Shown piece by piece: positions 12,201 to 23,119 of a DNA stretch of 64,000 bases. Position numbers and translations under genes: made by a program. The notes beneath the pieces are model-generated. The model did no database searches. It had not been told where the DNA came from and worked only from the letters and a program-made list of their open reading frames with translations. Each line of letters opens with the position of its first letter. Positions within the stretch are counted from its first letter, which is position 1. The stretch lies in contig NC_051090.1 of assembly GCF_901709675.1 (NCBI RefSeq), positions 9,624,842 to 9,688,841 on the forward strand, written 5' to 3'. Origin of the DNA: Syngnathus acus (Eukaryota; Chordata; Actinopteri; Syngnathiformes; Syngnathidae).

Positions 12201-12875
12201 GGGGGACGGCCGCCAACCACCCCCGCAACACCATCTTGCACATGAAACGTCTGCATCGGCTCAAACGAGGAAAGTTCTCCTCGTCTTCTCCCTTGCCTCC
12301 TTTTTTGTACATTCCATCCATTTTTCACCATCGCCACTGCCTCAAAGCTAACTCCCTGATTGGGACCACATAAAGTAAACCACAGGTACCAACATTTAAT
12401 TAAAACCCAATTGACATTTTTGAAAGCCATGTCAGGAAATGCCCTGGTGCGGATGCTGCAGAGCTGACTTACACTTGAAACCTGCAAAATGGGAAGTTCT
12501 CCAATAATTTACTCTTGCCTCTTTTTTTGTCCATTCCATTCATTTTTCAGGATATTTTTTTACACCACTGTTTTCCCGCTCTACTCCTGAACAACAACCC
12601 CCCACCCCAACTATATGTGCGAAAGAACCTCTAATTGCATCCCTTCTGATATTTTGAACGTCCAGGCGTCAGGTGGTACTCTGCTGGGGACGGCCGCCAA
12701 CCAACCTCGCTCAGCCAACTTGCACTTGTAATGTCTTCATTGAAGCCGCCGCCCCCCTCCCCCCACTTCACTACCCACCAGCTTGCACTTGAACCCCGCG
12801 AGATGTCTGTATCGACTCGTTCTCCTGTGCCTTCTTCATCTGTCCATTCCATCCATTTTTCACTATTTCTTTCCC
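12201..12875. repeat. Degenerate tandem array with a CCATTCCATCCATTTTTCA module
   Basis: Three or four diverged copies of a composite unit are recognisable. GGGGACGGCCGCCAACCA occurs at 12201 and 12686. CTTGCAC/TTACACTTGAA-type words occur at about 12234, 12468, 12718 and 12782. A terminal module TGTCCATTCCATCCATTTTT (with variants) occurs at 12306-12328, 12527-12549 and 12840-12862. Spacing is about 220-300 bp. The unit has no protein-coding frame in common. It looks like an old local duplication or a minisatellite with a long unit. Confidence 0.5.
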
Positions 12876-13670
12876 CCGCCGTTCTGCCGCGGCCGCCAAG
12901 CCGGGCCCCCGCGCGTCCATCTGTCATCCATCCGGCTCATCCCGCCTTGCTGTTGTTTTTCACCTGCTGTTGGCAGCCTTCAAGCCACAGAAGACACTCT
13001 TGTATCAATTACTCACACCTGACAACCTCGGGATAAAAATGTAGCAAACTTTTTTTTTTTTTAATCACAGGGTTGGCAGCCGCCCCATCTGTACAGCTGG
13101 CGAGCTCTTTATTTACTAACACAACCTGGAACGTGCAACTGGCTTTATTAGCTTCGCTTGCTAAGCTTGCTCTTGAGCAAAGGCTAATTTTAGCATTGAT
13201 GCACGTACTCATAAGTTGTTTGCACGCCTGGCTCCACCTGGGCTTGTTTTGGCGTCCTGTCAAAAAACAACAACAACAACATCCCCGTGCATGTTTAATT
13301 AGGACGGGACACCGGGGCTCCTTTGAGAGGCGCTGCCCCGCCCTCTTCCTCCTCTTCCTCCTCACCACCCTATATTCATTCTTTCCATTAAACCTTTGAC
13401 TTCTTTTGCCGTGCTGATTTAAACATCTGGACTTTTGTTGCCACGGCGACACTCGCGAAATTATCGGCCACTGTAATGATGATGATGCAATAGTTTGAAA
13501 CTGTTTGTTCATTTCCTTGTGGCGGCTCTCGTTTCCTTCGCGAGTTTAACCCATAAAAGCGGGCCTCTAATTAAGCAAAAGTCCTGACTAAGTGGAGAAG
13601 GTGCAGGGAAAATCAGGAGGAAGTACTAGGAAGATGAGGCAAGTAGAAAAGGGGAAGAGAGGGAGAGGGA
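12876..13670. other. Intergenic, no gene seen
   Basis: GC-rich 12880-12960, a T run at 13050-13062, a pyrimidine tract at 13335-13370 and purine-rich sequence approaching the microsatellite. The longer open frames on either strand are low-complexity and show no domain. Confidence 0.5.
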
Positions 13671-13674
13671 AGAA

Positions 13675-13814
13675 AAAGCAAAAGCAAAAGCAAAAGCAAA
13701 AGGAAAGGGACAGGAAGGAAGGAAGGAAGGAAGGAAGGAAGGAAGGAAGGAAGGAAGGAAGGAAGGAAGGAAGGAAGGAAGGAAGGAAGGAAGGAAGGAA
13801 GGAAGGAAGGAAGG
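13675..13814. repeat. Compound microsatellite (AAAAGC)n then (GGAA)n
   Basis: A short AAAAGC-type array at 13675-13702 leads into an uninterrupted GGAA tetranucleotide tract at about 13713-13814, roughly 25 units. Open frames through it (Lys/Glu/Gly or Phe/Leu/Pro/Ser repeats) are translation artefacts. GGAA arrays can bind ETS factors, but no such role can be claimed here. Confidence 0.95.
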
Positions 13815-15050
13815 AGCTTTAGGGGTGATGTGTTTTGTGGCTTAATTAGCATGAGCAGCTGTTAATGAACACGTGTGGTGATGACATCATCAATGCTTTG
13901 AATTTCGAGGCAGCGAAGAAACCTTTTTTTTTAGCGAGCAAGACGTTGCAATCAAAGACGGGCTAATTGCAGGTTCAACTTTCAAGTTGAGAAAATGAAA
14001 GCCTGTCATGTTAGTACGTGTACACTTGCCATCCATTGCACACGACGAGTTCAGAGCCCCCACAAATCATATTGCCAATCATTTATACTCTTGGTTGGCT
14101 GATTGAAATCTGTCCGAGTTTTGGAGCTAATCTGGCGCTACTCCCTGCGGGGACCTAGCAGGAAATATTAAGGTTTCAAGTCTGGGTTATGAGTTTCCAG
14201 ACAGGGTTTTGCATGAGGGTTCCAAAGCAGTTCCAAATTAAGATTTTGAGACAATATTTGGATTTTCCATGAGGGTTTGAAGCCATTATGTCCATAAAAT
14301 GGAAACTCTACTGATAGGCCCAACATCTGATGTTAATGAGATGCCTTCATTTGCATAGCATCTCGTTCTGTTGAAATCAAGCTTTCTAACGATAGTTTTA
14401 AGACAAGAATTGAGTTTTCAAAACCAGGATGTCAAGTTCAATCAAAAGTGTAACAATATAATCTTTTTTTTTTTTTATTAGCAGGTGGTGCTAATCAGGC
14501 TGCTAGCACGAGACGTGAATGCCTTCATTTGCATAACGTCTCATTGCAGTGACAGCGCCTGTTAGCGAGCCGGCGTTAACGTCGTTTCGGCGCGATTGGA
14601 GATGAAAGCAACGCGTTCGCCTCTGCAAAGTTGAAATGGGACATGCTGGACATTTGACGCTGCCGTGCATCAAAAACGCTCGTCCCGCTCGGGCCACGCT
14701 TGGATCACATGACGCCTTGTCGCCTTATTATTCAATTTGAGAGCTGCCAGGTGGGACAAACGTGGCGACAAGCTCCTCTGGGAGCAGACGCCGCCGTGTT
14801 TTGTCGTCAATTTGCTCATGTAATGAAACGTTTTGACGTCTTTAATGTGTCGCTTACGGACGACGAATGAGTGCCGTTCACTTGAGATCGAGTCAATCAA
14901 ATAAGAAGGTGGGACGCTAATTTAGCTTTTAATTGGTGATGGTGAAGACTCGGATCAGGATTAGGTTTGGTTCAGGGTTTGGTGGTAGGTTTAGGGGTTT
15001 GGCATTGGGCAACTGTTACTATATGTATATAATGTTCAATATGAGCGTAA
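13815..15050. other. Intergenic, with paired octamer-containing words
   Basis: No gene seen. Two related segments carry the POU-type octamer ATTTGCAT: GATGCCTTCATTTGCATAGC near 14340-14360 and AATGCCTTCATTTGCATAAC near 14518-14537. The first is also a small palindrome (GAGATGC...GCATCTC). The rest is unremarkable, with a T run at 14463-14476. Confidence 0.45.
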
Positions 15051-15052
15051 AT

Positions 15053-15183
15053 GCTTGTTCCGTGCGCTCTGCGATTGGGTGCTGATCAGTTCAGGGCGCA
15101 CCCACCTCTTCCCTAAAGTTAAAACATCCATGTAAGATCTCAACCACGACCTTAATGAGGAGAAGTAGTATAGAAAATGGAAA
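15053..15183 (+). repeat. Decayed interspersed repeat (LINE 3'-end or SINE type)
   Basis: The segment GCGCTCTGCGATTGGGTGCT, then CAGTTCAGGGCGCACCCACC, ending AGTATAGAAAATGG, matches from memory the layout of a very common fish repeat whose consensus runs from CTGCGATTGGCTGGCGACC to GCGGTATAGAAAATGG. A related copy appears at 55765-55866. It is truncated and mutated. The exact family is not certain. Confidence 0.5.
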
Positions 15184-17016
15184 TCTCCTGAGTAGCTTGC
15201 GGGGGCTGCATGTTTGTTACCATATGGTCCCCCCCCACTTGCTAACGAGGCAGCATCTTCTTTTTTTTTTTTTTTTGCTAACGCGATAAACGGGGCCCGG
15301 GCTCAGCACAGCAGCGAAAAGCGTGCTGGCTGTAAATGATTCATACAAGTGCGAATTTTGTCCGTCTTTGACGCCGTCACGCTGTAGGAAACAAATAACA
15401 GTTTATGCTGAGGATGAAATATTCAAATGAGACGTGTAAAATAAATAAGTAGAAGAAGCCGTATACATATTTACACGAGACGGTTGCCATGTGTGATATC
15501 GGGAGAAACCAGAGTGCAGACGTGAGGAGGGGGAAAAAGAAAAAAAAAAAAGATGTACAATGAGGCAAAAAGTGCTCTGGGATATTTAGCGCCAATAATT
15601 TATGAGCAGGGATAAATCATTTATTTAGCGCCGGCTTCAAGTATTTATCCGGCGTTGGCCATTAGAGGAGGCCGGTTAAAGCCTCGCTCCAGATATTAGC
15701 ATATCTGCGTTCATATTGCTCGACTTTTTACGATAGTAAGTCTCTGCTTTTAAGGCTTCGGACCACCTCTCGGGCCTCTCGCCGTGCGCTCAAAGTAGTC
15801 CAAATAAAATTGCAAGAGCATTTAGTGTCAATATTTACTCATTTATTTTTATATGTATTTCACCACCGCAGGCGAGCAGAATTGTTGATTTAAATCTGCA
15901 GGCTTGAATCGGATTAGTGATCGTTTGTAAAATTGAGCAAGCAAGACCAATAACGATAGTGTTAAACTGCTATTTCAAGACTGTCATTTATACACCAAAT
16001 GCATGTTTCGTGATGTTTTAGGGGGGGCAGGGAGGGGCGATAATCCTATCATCTTACTTTGTCTCTGACAGATATTTTGAAAACATCAATCCATTTATTT
16101 TGGAAAACAACAGAAGGTTCTCACCGCCGATTAGCCGGCAACATGCTGGCGGGCTGCGGCGGCATCGACGTCACGCGAGCACGTTTAAAACATTTAACCC
16201 ACTTCTCTCCGCCGCCAAACGTCTCATTTTTTGAAGCCGATTCATAACTGCAGGCTGTGCTTTGTAGCCTTTTTAACGCACCACCGTCACCCCACCCCGG
16301 CACTCCCGGCACTCTCGTTAGCGTTCCGCTAGGTGTTAGCGCTACGGTGCAGAAGCAGGCAGAAGCCGTAATAATAAATCCTGCAGGTAGCCCGTGGCTA
16401 TCTTTCACATTAATCGTCTGCCTGCCACGTCTTATGTGCACTTTTGAAACATTAACAAGACCTTTGAGAGCGGGCCGGAGAGCGAGAGGGGTTGGAGGGT
16501 GCGGGGTGGAAGCGGGCCTGCGGGGCGCTCGCGAGCTCAGGACGCGGCTCGGTGCGCTTTAATGTTTTATTGAAGAGAAACAAATTATTTTGGCCTTCGC
16601 TGTTTGGCTTCAAAAAGAGAAAGTGGAGAGACACGCCATCTTGAAACGTTAGCGGTGCTCAAAGCCAAACTGCGTACGAATCTGTAATCACTACATAGCG
16701 TGTTGAATCGCCATCTTGGAAGAACACAACAAACTACAACTTGGTCTTTGCGGCTACGAAAGATAAATCATGTTAGAAGCTGAGGTGAACAAGCGACAAG
16801 AAGTAAGCAGTGTAATGATGCCGAGAGTCTTGCACAAGGTCATAAATTTGTGATTTGATGTGCCTTTAATTGGCGTGGCCTAGAGAGTGACATCAGGAGC
16901 CTTGAATAAGTCATGTAAGCGGGTGTGAGCCTCTCCTCCATGCTCCATGCAGGTTTTCGTTGTGTATTTGTGTTTGCACTGCCAAAATGGCAGATTTTTG
17001 CACTTTATTGTGCGTC
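15184..17016. other. Intergenic, no gene seen
   Basis: No supported exon. The stretch 15590-15725 (AATAATTTATGAGC, AAATCATTTATTTAGCGCC, CCATTAGAGGAGGCC, ATATTAGCATATCTGC) is a compositional candidate for a conserved non-coding element. 16460-16560 is GC-rich without gene evidence. Confidence 0.45.
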
Positions 17017-17024
17017 CGCTAGAC

Positions 17025-18069
17025 CAGTGTTTGCCAACCACTGTGCCGCAGGTGATATTCAGCTGTCCCATGGGAAATTGTCCAATATTAATTACGGAGC
17101 GCATTGTAAATAGGATCACTGGTCAGCTAGTGCAAGGCCTGGTTAGCCACTTGCTAATCGCGCATGCGTGGATAATCGAAGGATCTTGAGATTTCATGTT
17201 GGGTCGGTCTGATTGAGCTGCATCGGCACATATTCATTTGCTCCTGTGTGCTTTTGATAACAGTGACGCTCTGACGGCCGTGATGTGTTTGCGGACTGAC
17301 GGAAATCCCAGCATGTAGTTCAACCGGAGAACTTGGATTGTTTATTTACACCAACACAAAATACACAATGACACCTTGACTGTGATCACCACTCAGCTGC
17401 TGCCAGAACAGTAGTGTCTTTAAACGTGACTTTGCTCTTATTGTCACAATATTTGTAGAGCTAGTCGAAAACAGTAAACAAAGTCATGTTGATTCTTTTG
17501 CATTTTAATCACAATCACTTTCAATAGTTTAATCCTTACACTGTCAAAATACTTTTTAAAAATCCCTCACTACTTCATGTTTCTTTTATCGCGGCTTCAC
17601 TACATCGCAGATTTTTTTTCCAAATTAAAAAAACATTTAAAAGTCAAAATCAAACTTCGAAATTGAGGAAACATGTGTCTAACTTTTAGGACAATGCTTT
17701 ATTGCGCCAAATGTTCGTTTACATTCCTTTAGAAGTCCGTTTTCGCGTGTTAGCACAATCGCGAATTAGCATCTTTCCACTAACTCGTTAGCCTGGCCAG
17801 TACTTCTTGTTGGTGACCGTACTTCACGGATTTCACTTCTTGCGAGTGGTTTTTGGAACCAATTATCTGCAATAAACGAGGGATTAATTATCCCACTCTC
17901 TCTCCATATATATTTATATAGCACATTCACGTCTTTCGTGGTAATATAGATTATTTTAATATAGAAGTTGGTGTAAGACCTAGCAGATTTTTGTTGGTAA
18001 TGTGACTCGAGATTTTTTTCCAAGGAAAAGAAAGGTGTGCTGTGGATGACAAAAGGTTGGGAAACGCTG
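17025..18069. mobile_element. hAT-like non-autonomous element
   Basis: The left end CAGTGTTTGCCAACCA (17025) is an imperfect inverted match to the right end AGGTTGGGAAACGCTG (ending 18069), whose reverse complement is CAGCGTTTCCCAACCT. Flanking 8-mers CGCTAGAC (17017-17024) and CACTAGAC (18070-18077) differ at one base and look like an aged target duplication. Both features fit hAT (Charlie-like) elements. The 1045-bp interior has no transposase frame that I can recognise. It is older than the 4746-5655 element, judging by the mismatches. Confidence 0.72.
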
Positions 18070-18077
18070 CACTAGAC

Positions 18078-21000
18078 ATGTCTACAAAATTTCATGCTTA
18101 TAAATGAAACTTTCATTTTCAAACTTGAATTTTCCAAACTTGCTGGGTGCCAATATAGTTTTCCCTTTGCCGAGTTCTCAAACTTCAAAATAACCTTGGC
18201 TAATGAACCACATGCTGCTTCGCCAAGTCTCAAACTATTCTTCTGATGTGACCAGAGGTAGCAGCCTGTTCCTGGCGCCTTCATCAATTAAGCAAGCATT
18301 TTACACAGACGTCCTGTTCAGTGATCCTGCTCATGTGACGCAGCCAGCAGATGCTAACGACGCTAAATCACTTGTAAGACGCAAATGCTGATGAAGGCGC
18401 GCTAACATGAAGCGACACCAAAGCCAAACGGCGCGTTAGCTAGCTCGGGCAGCGCCCGCTCCGTCGACGTCCTCCCGAGTACACTCCACAATTTATGCAT
18501 GATTAGCGACAATAATGCTAGTTCCATTCATGTAACAGGTCCCAGTGCCTTCGGTTGTTGCCTAATGTGCAAACGACACATTAGCGAGACGCGCCAGCGA
18601 TTCCTTCAGGACACAGAGCTAATCGCTAACGGAGCGTGATTGGTTGCATCCAATTAACTTTGGCTGCAACGAATCTTGCGAAAGCTACTCTTTGTCTATC
18701 ACAACATGATAATAACAATGACAGGCCGCTCCATCCTACTCAGCCACGTTTCTCCCGCTCATGTTAACAAGCGGACGGGACCTTTGGTAGCTCCGGACGC
18801 TTGACACTATTGATTTGGTCCCGGCGACTGGTCAAGGGAGCCGTAATAAAGGGGCCGAGCGACTCATCGATTCTGACTCCCGCGAGAGACGTCAGGCTGA
18901 CAAATCCTTGCCAAGCCTCCTCGGGGGTCAATCAACTCGTTCGCGCTGTTTGTCTTTCCCTGTGAGAGGATTTACATGCTAATGTACCAGAGTTTTTGTT
19001 TATATGGCTCTAACATAGCCTACATATTCAGGTGCATGTTTCTCGAGGAAAGACGCCCGTAGCTGCTCTATTGCCATATCCTGCTTGAATCTGCGTTGGC
19101 CGAGACATCGACATCACGCCGTTGTCGTCATCATCATTGCGAAGGATGCTTATTATTTATTTTTATTCTGCGGCACAAAGCAGAGATGAAAGCGAGTGCT
19201 TGTCATATTTAGAAAATGTCTCGTGACTGAAGCCGCCATTTGCTTTGTCGTCTTTTCGGCAGACGGAAACGTGTCAATAGCAGCGTTGTGTACGGGATAA
19301 ACTGTCACCATTTCTTCCCACCGCTCGGGGAGGATGACTTGTCACGTCGCGTTAGCACAAACACGCAAAACTTATGCCACTTTTTCTTTTTTGTGTGCAT
19401 GAGCGTGCATGTGGCTTTTGCTTTTTGCTCCTTTTTTGTCTATCGGAGACGATTTGGCTCACAAACGTCTCAAACGAGCAAAATGGAGCGTGACGTGTAG
19501 CAAATTGTGTCGGAAAATGTTAGCGTCACGATCGTTTTCCTTCTTAAACGGGGTTCAAAAAAACTATGCGCAATGCCCAGGTGGCTACAGATTTTTGTTT
19601 AATCTGACATTTTTGTTCAATGAATGATTCTATACAATTTTAGAAATAATACATGTATCACTTTTGACATTGCTACAGTTTCAAGATTCCAACCATTGCT
19701 ACTGTGCTACTGTAAGCGTTAAAATGCTGAAAAGAAAATCTAATGCTGTTGTTAGCTAAAATACTAACAATGCTAATGCTGTGAGGCCTAATTACTACCC
19801 ATCAATGACTTCTTTCTTAAGTTGAAGACGGGAAACGAGGGGCCAATCATTCTCATGCACACAATCATAAATAAACATGGAGGTAAATATGAGATAATAA
19901 TAATAATAATATATTTCTCTAAGTGAGATAAATATCAACGAGTGAGTGATATTTAATTGGCATTTACGTGTCGCGGAGTTGGCGGGCCTCGAAAAATTAA
20001 AGCACAACTCTTTGATGTGCCGCATGATTTCTGAGGAGCGCACATTTGAATATTTAAAAGTTGGTGTGTGTAGCAGCTTTTTGATGTGCCAGATGATTAG
20101 CGAGCGGGTTTGTTCGGGAAACTCACGCTAAATGGACGTGGGAGAGGCAACCTGGTGTAATCGCGAGGAGGCGTCGCGGCTAAATTGCACTTTTTTTTTT
20201 AAAGCCGCTTCGTAAACAGTTGATTCGAAATTCTCATTTCTTTCCGCCGCTTTTATGTCTTAATGAGACGAGACGACAGACGCTTCAAAGGCACGTCGGC
20301 GGGAGAGCGATGTGCAACGAGAAAGGAAGGGGCGGGAGAGAGGGCGGTGACGCTCCTGCGCTTGATCACAATCGCTTCTTTGTCGCCAAAAAAGAAAAGA
20401 AAAAGCGGCAAGACGCAGACATTTTGTGATGGCGACTATCATTCCTGCCAAGTGCGCGCACGACCCCGTTTTGGCAATGATGAGATGACGTTTTTAACAC
20501 GACTGCGTTTATTTGAGAAGCAGTCGTGCTATGCTACGCTCTGCTGCAACAAAACCAGCAATGTCTTGAGATGCCAAGCGATGGCGAAAATGGTGGGGAG
20601 TGATTGACAGGCGGGCCTAGCGAAGCGAAACATAAGCGTCTTAGCGTCTTATCCGCCGTTAACGTCCAAATTGTCCAGCTGAGGTACTCTCAGACCAAAC
20701 TGATCAATTCTTTTTTTCTTTTGTTTTTTTAGGGCCGATGTGACGGAAGCCCCCAAAGAGACTTGCTATTGACATTTGAGGCTCGCGGCGGAGGATCGAT
20801 GGCGACCGCTCAAGACGTCTGACTGAGCACCAGACGTCAACGTTGTTGCTCGATTGATTGATTGGTTGATTGATTGATGCTGCGTAAATACACTCTCTGG
20901 CCACATTATTAACACTCGACAATGACGGCCAATACCAAAACACCGCTGACTCTGTTACAGTGCATGTTGTTGTCTGTATTTTTTCTGCAGCTCGTTTAGG

Positions 21001-21174
21001 CAGCAAATGAGTCTTAATTAAAGGCTGCCTGGGTGGCCGCCCGGGCAGAGCGTGACGGGTCTGGCGCGCCATTAGCGTGTGGCACTAATCAGACTGACTC
21101 TTTGTTAAATAAAGCATGAAAAAAGCTTTTGCCGTCACCGCTGTGATTCATCAACACGTCGCCCATTTCCCTCC
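18078..21174. other. Intergenic, no gene seen
   Basis: No exon supported. Many GCTAA/TTAGC words (for example 18400-18660, 19730-19780). A short (TAA)n run lies near 19894-19912, and a paired word CTTTGATGTGCC/CTTTTTGATGTGCC occurs near 20008 and 20077. A GATT-rich simple tract lies at 20851-20878. Confidence 0.5.
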
Positions 21175-21254
21175 TAAAACTCTTGGACTTTAAATAATCT
21201 AGCTGGGTTGCTAACGTTAGCACCGCCGCTAGATTATTTAAAGTCAGAGTTTTA
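21175..21254. repeat. Near-perfect hairpin (about 28-bp arms)
   Basis: The left arm 21175-21203 and right arm 21228-21254 are inverted copies. The inner 18 bp, GACTTTAAATAATCTAGC, match perfectly. The outer TAAAACTCT also matches apart from one or two unpaired bases near TGG. The loop is 24 bases and itself contains the palindrome GCTAACGTTAGC. The size is similar to a microRNA precursor, but it could equally be a solo or collapsed inverted-repeat transposon end. Confidence 0.8.
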
Positions 21255-22300
21255 CCTCTTAAGAGGAAAATAAAAGCTCCACTGATGGATTTTGAAAGAG
21301 ATGAGAGCTGCCAGGAAGTATCAGCACATGCTCCACGTCTCCACTGTCAGCAAGACTCAGACATGCACCACTTAGCGCAGTCTTTTGGTATATACTGGAA
21401 TAACAACTCTTAGCGTGTTAGCATTTTGATCCAGTTTTATCTTAAACACAGGGGATATTAGCATTTCCCAAGTCCTATGTGAAAGAGTAAAGACTAAAGA
21501 GAAGGATGTAAGAAGAATTGAGGATTTGCCTCGATATATTCTCAACTGTTGAAATCTGCAATGTAGCTTGATGTAGAATCTTTATCAATCTGATTTAGCA
21601 TTTTTGGGAATTAGGTTGTTATCCTGCTACATACTAGCTTCCCAATTGTTAGCATTTTTTAATTAGCAAGCTAGCGTGGTAAGAATCTGCTATAGAATTA
21701 GTCTGCTGCTTTTTTTTTTTTAACCAGCTCACCGTGTGAATAAAAATATTGATTGATTGGACAGCTGCCTCTTTTTTCCTGGCTTGCAATGGTGGTTATT
21801 TCTTCGCTCATAAGAAGTGGCAGGTGGTGCATATATAAGGTGGTCCATATTTCACCTTATCAGAAGGACAACGGCGGGACTGAAAAAGTGACATGCCCAC
21901 AGGTGGCAGCTTTTCACATGTGCCAATAAATGGCGATGAAAGGCGTCCCGGCTTGTTTGGTGGCGGTTGAGCAACACCCGGGCCAACAAGGTGCGATCGT
22001 ACACACAATTAGCTCCCTGGCGCCCCCTCCACAAGAAAAAAACAAAAAATGGACCCGGGGCCTCTTCGCCAAGCCGAGGCGCATCTAAACACTGCCTCTT
22101 ACCGGGAAGTGTGAGGTAGCCGCGTCACGCCTGTTTTGACACTTCTGACACACAATTACTGAGCGGCGAGTCCACACAAGCTCGCCTCCAGGAGGACATT
22201 GAATCCTAGCATGTTAGCAGCCTTGAAAAAGCCTCCTTTGTGAAAATAAAAATCTGATTAACTAAAACGTCACATGAAAAATGAATATCTCCTGACATCC
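21255..22300. other. Intergenic, no gene seen
   Basis: No recognisable exon or RNA gene. AT-rich, with a T run at 21710-21720 and a GC-rich stretch at 21960-22080. Confidence 0.5.
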
Positions 22301-22379
22301 TGACAAGTGGTAGTCGTAATACTTGTAATCGAAGTTGCAGATTTAGTAGATTTTGTTGTACTTAAAGTTGTACTCGTGT

Positions 22380-22700
22380 ATTAGAAATGCTTACTGAGAT
22401 AAGTACTCTCGTATTAGTAGTAATTGTGTATTAGTAAAAGTAGTAATACAGCTCACAGAAACATTGTAGTACAAGCAATTGTCTTGAAGTAGTAGAGGCC
22501 TTGTAGTAGCAGTATAGAAGTATAAGCACTAGTTGTTGCTGTCTAGTAATTGTAGTGGTGGTCATCGTAGTAGTAGTAGTAGTAGTAGTATAGGAGTAGT
22601 AGCAGCATGGAGTACTAGTGCAGCAGGAGGAGTAGTCATGAAGTACCAGTACAGGAGTAGCAATAGTAGTAATAGTAGTATTAGTTGCGGTTGTAGTGGA
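22380..22700. repeat. Degenerate (TAG/GTA)n trinucleotide region
   Basis: Dense TAG/GTA words, including an uninterrupted run near 22569-22590 and looser copies through 22690. It produces low-complexity open frames (Ser, Thr or Leu rich) on both strands that are not genes. Confidence 0.8.
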
Positions 22701-22782
22701 GGCATAGTGGAAACCAGCTTGACCGAGTAAAGCATTACATCGTCGCAAATGGATAGGCAAGCACACACTCGTACGCAGGCAT

Positions 22783-23119
<337 letters not shown>

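Noticed and set aside
13592-13852. Lys/Glu/Gly or Phe/Leu/Pro repeat open frames
   Set aside because: Translation of the GGAA microsatellite.
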